From NCBI GenBank assembly GCA_949825025.1, contig OX463778.1, positions 24,361,551 to 24,425,550 on the forward strand: a stretch of DNA of 64,000 nt. The letters are read 5' to 3'. The notes beneath the pieces are model-generated. The model was not told the DNA's origin. It worked only from the letters and a program-made list of their open reading frames with translations, and did no database searches. This stretch comes from Siphlonurus alternatus (lineage: Eukaryota > Arthropoda > Insecta > Ephemeroptera > Siphlonuridae). The position numbers and the translations under genes are program-made. This document shows positions 1 through 9,620 of this stretch, piece after piece. Positions within the stretch are counted from its first letter, which is position 1, and the number at the start of each line of letters is the position of its first letter.

Positions 1-990
1 TTTATTTATATACAGAATTAATTATACTGCAGATGCGAATTTTTAATAATATTTTAATAATTTAATTATGATTAGTGCATATATTATAGTGTATTTTAAT
101 TATGCACTATATAAATATAATATATTTACAGTTAATAAATATAAAAATTACTACAGACTCTGCATATATATAATACCGTTTTTATTACAATCAATTATAA
201 TATAATTACACGTACAAGTCAGTGGAGTAAAAAATTTGAACAATTAGCTCCGTTTATTGCATTTGTTATATTAGTGACGTCATGAATCATATGTTTTATA
301 CAACCGACGTAGGTTTAATAGAGCTACGTCGGGTGACGTCATGGATGTTTTGAACATTGAAAAAGTTCCGGCGTAGATTTAATGCGTCTACGACCGGCGT
401 AGACCCAGACAGTTCCTTTTCAGGTCAACTCAGCTGTAAATTCCCATAGTACCAATACTGTGGAAAAAAATTACTAAACTGGAGGAATTTTGGTAAAATT
501 TTTAAAACATTATTTATAAATTTTCGGTTATTATTTCAAGTCACTAAACTCTAAAACTAGCAAAAATATTAACTGGACTTAACTTTTATTACTTTTGTTC
601 AACAAAAACAAGACTTAATTTATTTATTTTTATTTTCAGAATTTAGTAAGAAAATTGAAATGTTGGTGCTGTACTTTCCGCCGATTTTGCAAATAATCGA
701 TAATCGATAATCGATCCGTCACGCAAACAGCTGACGGCCGATGTTCAAGGTTGTTTGTGGTGTCATGCTCGTAAATTTTTGGACGTAGCCCAAGGTTTTA
801 ACGAGGTTAAGTGTTATAATCTTTAAAAATTCATCACATTTTTGTTGGACACAATATGTGGCGGCATTGATCGGTAAAATTGATTTAACAAAAACGTTTC
901 AGATAGGTCCTGCTATAGTCCAGCACTCCAGCATAGGCCTACGCAGTAGGATGTTGTGTTCTGTGTGAAGTAGGTATACAAATTGACTTT
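1..990 (+). promoter_or_regulatory. Upstream region and 5' UTR of the ZFYVE1-like gene
   Basis: This is AT-rich sequence with no convincing coding region. Two perfect TGACGTCA (CRE-type) octamers lie at 275-282 and 334-341, and between and after them are short repeats of a CTACGTCG/CGACGTAG type (about 306-400) that can pair with one another. A triplicated ATCGATA motif lies at 694-714, resembling the DRE/DREF element of insect housekeeping promoters. The stretch from roughly 700 to 990 is the likely promoter and 5' UTR. An in-frame TAG at 934-936 with no ATG before 991 supports the chosen start. The exact transcription start cannot be read from the sequence. Confidence 0.5.
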
Positions 991-3900
991 ATGGTGCCTC
1001 AAGATAGTGGCAAGCGTGAGGGCACGAGTGCCAACAATTCATCTTCCTCAAGCAGGTCCCTGACTGGGAACAAACCTCCAAGGGGTGTTAGGGATCGGCA
1101 AGATCATTATCTTAGTCCTACAAACTCCTCAGCAATTTTAGCATCAATTGACACACCAAGTTTGTCTATATTTAATAGAATTTCTAATCTAACCATGGAA
1201 GAAGTTTGCCTAGAAGAAGGAGAAGGAGAGAGGTTCAACTTACCTGACGTAACTTACCCATCGTTGAATTCCTTGAATTCTCTTGGTTCCGAACACATCA
1301 GCAGCTTTTTATTAATTGATGGAAAAGAACACCTCAAGGTTTGTAACCCAAAAGTTTTGTTAATTCAACTATTTGTACTAAAATGGATGTTCAAGCTGAA
1401 TTGTGTCCTGTGTTTATATATAATTCTCCAGTACTGTATTCTCTATGTTTTCAATTACAGTAATTGCTTTCCTTCTTTATTAACATTTCTTTCACTTGAT
1501 GAGAACTTACTTATTCAAAGCAATCATGTTCCAGGTTTGCACTGCTGACCAATTTACATCTCGCCTCCGTTGTGACAGTTCAGCCAAGATAAAAGTGGTT
1601 TCCATATTTGGCAACACTGGGGATGGGAAGTCTCACACCATGAACAACATTTTCTTCAATGGTCGAGAGGTGTTTCCAGAGTCTGCTCAGCAAGATTCCT
1701 GCACGCTTGGTGTTCGTGTAGCGTACTCTCCTGAGGAGCAGGTGATTTGCCTGGACACGGAGGGTCTGCTTGGAGCCACGACACGAGAACACCAGCGCAC
1801 AAGGCTGCTGCTCAAGGTGCTTGCTGTATCTGACCTAGTGCTTTACCGGTCGCGGGCCGAGAGACTCCACAAAGACCTCTTCTCCTTCCTGGGTAGCGCC
1901 TCGCGAGCCTACACCAAGCACTTCGCAGAGGCCTTGCTGAGAGTTGGCAAAGAGATAGGCTCAGAGCCGGACATTCCACCACAGGTTAGATTATACTCTT
2001 ATACACTATGTAATGGGCATTTGGGGGTGGATTTTTAAATCACTTGAGGGACCCAGCATATAGCAAATTTATTGAGAGCCTCAATGCTTCATGACAACAG
2101 CTCTTCCTTGGAAATTTCTAGTTAAATTACTAACAAGTGTAAGTGCAAAGTATAACAAAACAAAATGTAGTGTTTTTGTAGGAATCTTTGTAAACAGAAA
2201 ATCTATTTATATTTATTTCTTTTTTCTTAAAAAAGTCTTTATTTTGAGACCAACAAGGCTGCATTTCATAAAAAAAAAATCTTGGTTAATATTGTATTGC
2301 TGCAACATCTAAACATAATTAATTTGTCTCTGACACTTCAGGAGGCCCCGAGCCAGTGCCTGCTTGGTCCCGCCGTGCTTGTGTTCCACGAGACTCGGCA
2401 CACCGAGCCTCTCCAGAACTCTTGTGACGGAGAGGACAGCCCAGAGGAGCAGCTCCGTAAACGATTCTCGCAGCTCGGCCTTGACTTGCTAGCCTTCAGC
2501 TCCCTCAGGTTAGTTTGTTGTGCCAAATAGAGGCTTCAAGTTCGTCGTTTCAGCACTGCTTCATCTAGATTGTATGTGCAAGAACATTATGGGGGGTATT
2601 TTCGGCATAAACACAATGCTTTGTTTGGATTTATTTTTGTTGTAGGTTGAAATTTGAAAAAATGTTGGAAAAAAGTAGAGGTTTGGGTAGGATCATTTTC
2701 AAATAATACAGTTTTATCTAGTGAAATAATGAGCTTCTGGTGTCTTAATTTATCTAAAATATTTTTGGAAATATCTGTTGTGAAATACTGTATTATTCAC
2801 ATAATATATTGCAGAAAAAAATTAATAAGATTAATAAGCATGTTATTAGTCTAGTTTAAAATCCCTGACCAGAATTGTAACCTTTGACCCTGTGTTTAGA
2901 TACGTGGGCCAGCGCACCAATGGAGGGTCCACTGACTTTGCAACAGTTCGAGCTGCTGTTCATGCAGAACTGAGCAACACGACAGTGAGATCTGCTCGTC
3001 CTGCCAAGCTGGTCTTGCAGGCGTTACGTCTCCTTAACGAAAAGTTCAGTGGACAACTTCAGGATGGCAACGCAGCTTTGTTCCCTGCCGAGTACTTTAG
3101 CTGCCCTGCAGTGTGTGCCTCTTGTGGAGAGCGATGTGAGCACAGTATGGGCCACCTCCGTGACGGAACCCCTCACAGCTGTACTAGTCTCTGTAGCTTC
3201 CAGCACCAATTCCAGAACTGCGAATACCTTTGTACTGCCTGCCATACTAATGGTCAACGACAAATCGTCATCCCTAAAATGGCATCAGCTAACGAACAGT
3301 CATCCTGGTTAGGTCTTGCAAAGTATGCATGGTCTGGTTATGTACTAGAATGTACCAGATGTGGTGTAATATACCGCAGTAGACAGTACTGGTATGGAAA
3401 TAGAGACCCGGAACAAACAATAGTGAGAGCTGAAATTTGTCATGTATGGGAAAACGGCGGTATTATAACAACTGGACATAATACAGCTCGTAGGGTCTTA
3501 GACGGAGTGACACAACTCTCTGAGGCTGTTGCAAGTGTCAGTGCTCTACCATCAAGAGCATTTTCTTCATGGGTAGCTGACCAGATAGCTCCCAAGTACT
3601 GGAGACCCAATTGCGATATTACCAACTGCCACCTCTGTGGTATGGAGTTCTCGTCTGATGCCACCAAGCACCACTGCCGAGCATGTGGTGAAGGCTTCTG
3701 TGATCCCTGCTCTGCCTTTTCTCGAGCCGTTCCAGAGAGGGGGTGGGGTCAGAGTGCTGTCAGGGTGTGCAAGAACTGCCACGACCCACGAACTGCAGCC
3801 GCCACGGCCGCACGCCTGGAGGCTGGAGTGGAGGAGGTGCGAGTCAGGAAGTATGGAGAAGCGGTGGTGAGCACCCTCAGCAGCGTGGCTTCCGTCGTGC

Positions 3901-5006
3901 TGGACTACCCCAAGGGTGAGAGAGCAATGTGTCTATGTTGTATCTAGGGCGGTTGAGAAGCACATCAGCAAATCTATGTTCAAGCTGTTTTTGTTTTTTT
4001 GTATGAATTAAGCCAGATTATAATACTTAAGTTATTGTATATTACATATAGGAAAACTACATGAATTTAAAATAATGAATTTGCATTTTTAAAATGTTCA
4101 ATTTTTAAGGAAAATACAAACCATTAAAGGTACTAATATCTTATGGTTTAATAATAATAATAATAATAATAATAAAAGGACTTTATTGTATAAAAAAGGC
4201 GTAGTCAGGACTAAAAAGTCCTATCAACTAAACCCAAGAGCATATAATACAAACTTTACAAAATTAAAGAAGAAAAGGATAGGAATAACAAGCAAGGCCT
4301 TACCGATCAAAGTGAAAATCTTGTGGTCAATTTTTACTTCAAAAATGATTTACATTCTATATTAAGACTTTCCACATCATTCAGATTTTATCAGGAGAGG
4401 TTGACCCAAGTAGAGATTGGCAATCAATTTTTTATGAAGTGGATTATGAATTTTGCAAATCAGGTAACTGATTACTGCACCTTTACATTTTTTTTGGAAG
4501 CTTCAAATAATGAATATAAAAGTATATACCGTACTAAAAAAAAAAAAAAAAAAAACATGCCGTAATTTGACTAATTGAATTGACGCTCTAAAAACTTCAT
4601 TTTTACTGTCTTAATTGTTGTTTCACTTGTTCTAAACATAAGCTAAGTTGGAGTTATGAGTTTTAGTTTTATTAACAAAAATTGTTAACAGCTTTAAAAT
4701 TTTTTACAACCTATAGTTTAATCTAGTATTGTACTGTACAATATTGTACATTATTAATCAGGCATTGCTTGTATTTCAGAACTGATCAAAGACTCTGCCC
4801 GACCTGACTACTGGGTGCCTGACGCTGACATCCGTGAGTGCTGTGTGTGTCGCTGCTTGCTACCTTCACCCAAGCAGCGTGCCCACCACTGTCGCGACTG
4901 CGGCCAGGGTGTGTGTCAAGGGTGCTCAAGCCAGCGCAGGCCCGTTCCTCGCCGAGGCTGGGACACCCCAGTCCGAGTATGCAACGCCTGCTTCAAGCAC
5001 GACTGA
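991..5006 (+). CDS. ZFYVE1: Zinc finger FYVE domain-containing protein 1 (DFCP1-like), 5 exons
   Basis: Coding exons are 991-1338, 1535-1984, 2342-2508, 2900-3915 and 4780-5006; all junctions are GT-AG and phases join without a break, giving about 735 residues (vertebrate ZFYVE1 is about 777). Residues 1-116 are serine-rich and look disordered. A P-loop GNTGDGKS is at 142-149 with a Walker-B-like DTEG at 190-193, so the N-terminal half is the NTPase module known for this family. A cysteine-rich block is at about 390-436. Two FYVE fingers follow, about 557-617 and 674-733, with HHCR cores and RVC endings, which in this family bind PI3P on ER-derived omegasomes and lipid droplets. An in-frame stop at 934-936 fixes the start. 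The membrane role is family knowledge, not seen here. A transposon begins only 39 bases after the stop codon. Confidence 0.95.
4150..4300. repeat. (AAT)n microsatellite with dispersed-repeat-like sequence
   Basis: Within the last intron of the ZFYVE1-like gene an ATA/AAT run (about 4150-4176) is followed by sequence with the paired words AGGACT/AGTCCT. This looks like the 3' end of a retrotransposon, but I see no reading frame to confirm it. Confidence 0.3.
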
Positions 5007-5044
5007 CCTATGTAAGCACTAGATCGAACAAGATTTACTTTTAA

Positions 5045-5379
5045 TAGACAGCCTTCATGAATTTTTTTAATGCAAATTTAGATAGGGCCCTTTGAGTTAT
5101 GTGTTATCAATTTTTTCCGTTTTTTTTTTTTTTTTTTTTTTTTTAACCGTGTTTTATAAAACCCTCAAAATTGATGGGAAAAACATGACTTCATAGTTAT
5201 TCAATGTCTTTCTCTATGCTTTCGTATTCAATATTTGCATTAATATGAAGTCACAGCATTTTGAAACATAATTTTAAGGGTGTTTAGAGGGTTAAAAAAA
5301 ATGCCCAAAACAATTAACACAACATAATTCAAGGTCCTCTATCCAAATATGCAATACAAAAAATCATGTAGGTTGTCCA
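5045..5379. mobile_element. MITE, family with TGGACAACCTGCATGAC ends
   Basis: The two ends are inverted copies of about 75 bases: the left end reads from 5045 (TAGACAGCCTTCATGA) and the right end stops at 5379 (TCATGTAGGTTGTCCA). Inner sequences containing ATAGGGCCCTTTGAGTTATG and its diverged complement also pair, and a further palindromic core with ATGACTTCATA lies in the middle. The termini match those of elements at 6216-9620 and 54688-55003. There is no coding capacity. It starts 39 bases after the ZFYVE1-like stop, so it may be transcribed in that 3' UTR. A target duplication is not evident. Confidence 0.75.
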
Positions 5380-6762
5380 TTGTTGCTAAGATGATTGTGG
5401 TAGTGTCATTAGAGTTCAATTCTATTTTTAACATAAAACATTACATTTCTCTTACTCTACATGCATAAGAAAAGAAGACTTGTATAGGGACTTGTATCGG
5501 AAAGGAAAAAGCCATTAATAGTAGATGAGAAATGAAATTGGACCCCACTTGAAATTCCTCTACTAACAATTTAGGTATGTTTGCAAGATCAAAATTCTGC
5601 AATTACTAATTTAAAAACAATTATTAACAATTAAAAGGCTAACATTTAACTTGAGCTCTTATGACAATATCATGACAATATATTATTTTGATACACAATT
5701 TATGGTAAGAAAAATATTACAAAATAGTACTTACAAATCAACTTGAATATTTTGAACCATATCTCTAGACAATTTGGGAACAAATATTGCCTGTGTTTGA
5801 GGCATTGGCAGCACTTGCTGAGAGAGTAAAATTAGACTTTTCACTCGCTCTTCTCATGTTGCTGTAAAATAGTTCTTACGGTATGTTTTAACTTAAAATG
5901 AAAGAAGTGCAAGATGCTAGCACATTAAAGCAAACCAGAATGCATACATTATCAAAATCCACAAAATATATGTCAAACTGTACTAACACCTTTGTCGTAT
6001 GCATTATCAATAAGCTATATATTTCTGTGTTCTTATGTTCCCTTTGGTATTTTCCTGTTTTAGTTTTACTATAGTTGCTAATTTTTTCACACTGAAAATG
6101 TCTTAAAATTTTAACTCTGCATGATGTATTACTGTCACAAAATATATTAAACTGTAAATATTTAAATTAATATAAAATTTCAAGATTTTTTTTTACATGC
6201 ATTTTCTTAATCAAATGGACAACCTGCATGACTTTTTTAAATGCAAGAATTGGAAAGATCATGATAAAAAATGATTTTAGAAATTTTTTTCAGATTTTTT
6301 GGAGCCCTCATTAATTTTTTATGGGCTAATTAAAATCGTTGCATGCCTCCCAATTACATGCCTCTCAAGTCATCAAATCATCGGACAACGTACCTTACTT
6401 CGCTGTACTTTGTTTACTTTAATTTGAAATTTAATTGTTGGAGGCTTTGGAGCTATCTTCATTACTATTACTGAACACTTGTTTGTTATTGGCTGACATG
6501 CCGCCATGACAACCAACCACATTTTACTATACAGTCTCTCCGTATTTATTAATTATCTAATAAATAACTTGATCAAATTTAAAACTGAGTTGTTCAGTTT
6601 GTCTCTTTTCTTATCCATTGCGTCTCTAAAGCACTCAATTTTTAGTTTTAATTGTTTTTTGTTCCATTATTTGACTTTTGTTCAGCCCCCTGGTAATGGC
6701 TTAGAAAACATGACACACATATGAGGTTTAAATAAACTAAAATCTCTGATGAAAGCAAAGAA

Positions 6763-6838
6763 CTGGACGTAGTGTAGGGGCAGCGTACCCGCCTGGCGTG
6801 ACGAAGGTCGTGGGTTCGAATCCTCATGGAACCGTTTT
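6763..6838 (+). repeat. tRNA-derived, SINE-head-like sequence with Pol III A and B boxes
   Basis: TAGTGTAGGGG at 6770-6780 fits the A-box consensus TRGYNNARNGG exactly, and GGTTCGAATCC at 6813-6823 is a perfect B box; the spacing is that of a tRNA gene. The flanking 7-base segments do not pair as an acceptor stem and the T stem is imperfect, so a functional tRNA is not supported. It lies inside the left arm of the composite element. Confidence 0.6.
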
Positions 6839-7159
6839 AGGTTTTTATGAAATATTAAACAGGAAATATTTCATTTTAGTTATTTTACCAAACTTAATTG
6901 ACATTTACAATCCCTGGAGATTGTAATATTTTTATTTCTTTTGCAGAAAAAACAAAAAAAACATGTATGCATACAGGGGATCTAATATTTTTATTAGAGC
7001 GCGCAAACACAAAAATTACAATAAAAAAATCTTGCTATATCCACATGTATATATTATATAGCTGTCTCGATCGAATCATCCCTAGCTCTCTGTCCCTGCA
7101 ATGTACGTGTATTATGATCGATCCTATGACGTATATATATTAATCATATATATACAGTA

Positions 7160-8240
7160 TATTCAATTCAATTCAATTCATTTATTCAATCAGCTGGCTG
7201 TACAGGTACAACATGGATTACGTCATTCCTAATAATAACATAAAAATTACATAACATAAAAACACATCAAAGTAACAATAATTCATAAAACTATCAAGAT
7301 ATGAAATACAATAGATACAATCAATTAAAAAACACATTAGACAGTATATCTTCTGGCAACTTATTACAAAAGTACATTTTTACAGAATACATTTCCTTAT
7401 TTATAAGAATATTTTTTAATTTTTCTTTAAGGGTAAGGTAATGCCACCAATGTTAAAAAAAAATCCCTCTCACAAAAATTCTGAAAAAAATTTAAAATGT
7501 TCTCCTCTATACCCCCTATCAGTACCTAAAATATCAGGTATACAAATACGATCTAGTTTTTGAGTTATAAATTTTTAAAGTTGACTACTTTAACATGGAG
7601 AAATGAAACTCCCATGTTAAATTGGTCAACTTTAAAAATTCATAACTCAAAAACTAGATCGTATTTGTATACCTGATATTTTAGCTACTGATAGGGGGTG
7701 TAGAGGAGAACATTTTAAATTTTTTTCAGAATTTTTGTGAGAGGGATTTTTTTAACATTGGTGGCGTTACCTTACCCTTAAATAATTTTTCATTTTCAAC
7801 TTCTCTGAGACATGCTGGTAAAAAGTCATAAATTTTGACAGTCTGGTAAGCGGAACTTTTTTCTAATAAACTCGAATTATGCATTTCTAAAACTATTTTA
7901 TCTCTATTTCTAGTATTATAAGAATGAAATTCACCATTATGAATATATAACTCTGGATATTTCTTCTTGAACATTGCACAATTCAAAATATACATGCTTG
8001 GCAGTGTTAGTATTTTAAGTCTCTTAAAATGACCACAACACATGAGTCATGTTTTTTAAAACGTAAAATTGTTCTAATTGATTGCTTTTGTAATACAAAT
8101 AGTCTGTTTAAATGGTTTGAATAACTACCCCAAAAAATAATGCCATATGCCAAATAAGAATAGACATATGCATAATAATATATAATATTATATGTTGTAT
8201 ATATATGATGTAATTTGCAATGCATATCCAACAACTGGAA
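7160..8240 (-). pseudogene. 5'-truncated, frameshifted non-LTR retrotransposon (LINE) remnant
   Basis: Two minus-strand frames are recognisable as the end of a LINE polyprotein after the reverse transcriptase. Around 8007-8234 the frame reads YSYLAYGIIFWGS and LFVLQKQSIRTI; after a frameshift near 8040, 7780-8030 reads LKILTLPSMYI, HSYNTRNRD and LEKSSAYQTVKIYDFLP. This order is typical of Jockey/CR1-type elements. The 3' end is the repeated AATTGAATTG tail, seen on the plus strand at about 7159-7186. A MITE at 7431-7777 interrupts the frame after KLFK, and the frame can be followed on its other side. No catalytic RT core is present, so it is inactive. Confidence 0.75.
7431..7777. mobile_element. 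TTAA-bounded palindromic MITE, family A copy 1
   Basis: A 347-bp near-perfect palindrome with arms of about 165 bases, starting GGGTAAGGTAATGCCACCAA and ending with the complement. TTAA flanks it at 7427-7430 and 7778-7781, the target site of piggyBac-type transposases. It lies within a LINE remnant. A second copy at 12794-13134 is also bordered by TTAA. No coding capacity. Confidence 0.85.
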
Positions 8241-8463
8241 CTTTTCTGTTTTGGATCAAAAAAACAAATCAAATCAAATAACATATAGCATATATAATAT
8301 GTATATATGTATATAACATATATTACAGTATTTCTATGAATGATAAAAAGAACAATCCAAATTTAAGTGTCTTTCAAAGTTCTGATAATGATTTTGATAA
8401 AGATATATGATATATGTAGTTAATAAGTATGCATAATATATAAACTGCAGGTCGTTAGATCTC

Positions 8464-8856
8464 AATTTTTTTTTTTTTTTTTTTACAAGGATATACACCC
8501 CTAAGAGCTTACAGCTCGCGGCGGGGTACTGGGTAGGGATAAGGTAGAGGGAACGGATAGCGGCCACGGCCTGCATGCTTACGCGTCCCAGCATTCGCTG
8601 AGGTGAGACGACTGAGGGAACCGTGGAAAACCTCAGTCAGGACGGACACCTCTACTTTTTCTCAATGGACCAAAGCGATGTCCAAAGCCTGGGGAACCAC
8701 ACACAAGTGCATCACTACACTGGGTGGAAAGCGAGACGAATTTACCCCAGGGAGGGAGCAGCATATTTTTTACTTGAAACTGTCACCCATCCAAGTACTA
8801 ACCACGCTCGACGTAGCCTGACTTCGGTGATCTAACGAAAACCGTTCAATGCACTG
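8464..8856 (-). mobile_element. 5S-rRNA-derived SINE with poly(A) tail
   Basis: On the minus strand the element begins with a 5S rRNA-like head (about 8852 down to 8781) in which GATCACCGAAGTCA, GAGCGTGG and TTAGTACTTGGATGGGTGAC follow the order of animal 5S rRNA, including its internal promoter region. A unique body follows, then a tail of 19 A residues (T run at 8466-8484 on the plus strand). 5S-headed retroposons are the SINE3 class. Related copies are at 49758-50122, 35707-35965 and 39325-39405. The body's tail is GC-rich against AT-rich surroundings. Confidence 0.8.
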
Positions 8857-8998
8857 CGATTTTTTCTAAATTATTAGATGATATTACTTTTGGCATTAAA
8901 TAAATAATATTACAATCTCCAGGGATTGTAAATGTCAATTAAGTTTGGTAAAATAACTAAAATGAAATATTTCCTGTTTAATATTTCATAAAAACCTA

Positions 8999-9073
8999 AA
9001 ACGGTTCCATGAGGATTCGAACCCACGACCTTCGTCACGCCAGGCGGGTACGCTGCCCCTACACTACGTCCAG
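8999..9073 (-). repeat. Second copy of the tRNA-derived sequence
   Basis: Reverse complement of the block at 6763-6838, in the right arm. The B box reads as GGATTCGAACC on the plus strand at 9013-9023 and the A box as its complement at 9056-9066. Both promoter boxes are intact, so the two copies, if active, would be transcribed convergently towards the centre of the composite. Confidence 0.6.
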
Positions 9074-9620
9074 TTCTTTGCTTTCATCAGAGATTTTAGT
9101 TTATTTAAACCTCATATGTGTGTCATGTTTTCTAAGCCATTACCAGGGGGCTGAACAAAAGTCAAATAATGGAACAAAAAACAATTAAAACTAAAAATTG
9201 AGTGCTTTAGAGACGCAATGGATAAGAAAAGAGACAAACTGAACAACTCAGTTTTAAATTTGATCAAGTTATTTATTAGATAATTAATAAATACGGAGAG
9301 ACTGTATAGTAAAATGTGGTTGGTTGTCATGGCGGCATGTCAGCCAATAACAAACAAGTGTTCAGTAATAGTAATGAAGATAGCTCCAAAGCCTCCAACA
9401 ATTAAATTTCAAATTAAAGTAAACAAAGTACAGCGAAGTAAGGTACGTTGTCCGATGATTTGATGACTTGAGAGGCATGTAATTGGGAGGCATGCAACGA
9501 TTTTAATTAGCCCATAAAAAATTAATGAGGGCTCCAAAAAATCTGAAAAAAAATTCTAAAATCATTTTTCATCATGATCTTTCCAATTCTTGCATTTAAA
9601 AAAGTCATGCAGGTTGTCCA

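Larger units (their letters stand above)
6216..9620. mobile_element. 3.4-kb composite with 716-bp near-identical inverted arms
   Basis: The arms are 6216-6931 and 8905-9620, reverse complements of one another with only scattered differences; even an incidental 72-codon frame is identical in both. Outer ends read TGGACAACCTGCATGAC, shared with the small MITEs at 5045 and 54688. Each arm carries a tRNA-like block with Pol III A and B boxes. The roughly 2-kb centre holds a decayed LINE, a TTAA-bounded MITE and a 5S-headed SINE. No transposase frame is visible, so this is either a non-autonomous foldback-type element that collected insertions or a local inverted duplication of a shorter element. 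Confidence 0.75.

Noticed and set aside
991..1548. Unspliced 185-codon reading of the first ZFYVE1 exon
   Set aside because: After 1338 the frame turns into AT-rich hydrophobic sequence; the donor at 1339 joins in phase to the P-loop exon.
6506..6724. 72-codon frame, identical to one on the minus strand at 9112-9330
   Set aside because: The identity follows from the inverted arms of the composite element; the frame is AT-rich and has no protein character.
6763..6838. Functional tRNA gene
   Set aside because: A and B boxes are perfect, but acceptor ends do not pair and the T stem is imperfect, so it is kept as a tRNA-derived repeat.
8603..8835. Overlapping 70-72 codon plus-strand frames
   Set aside because: They read through the antisense of the 5S-SINE and have no homology-like features.
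8781..8852. 5S rRNA gene
   Set aside because: Only an internal part of 5S is recognisable, with substitutions, and it continues into a retroposon body with a poly(A) tail.
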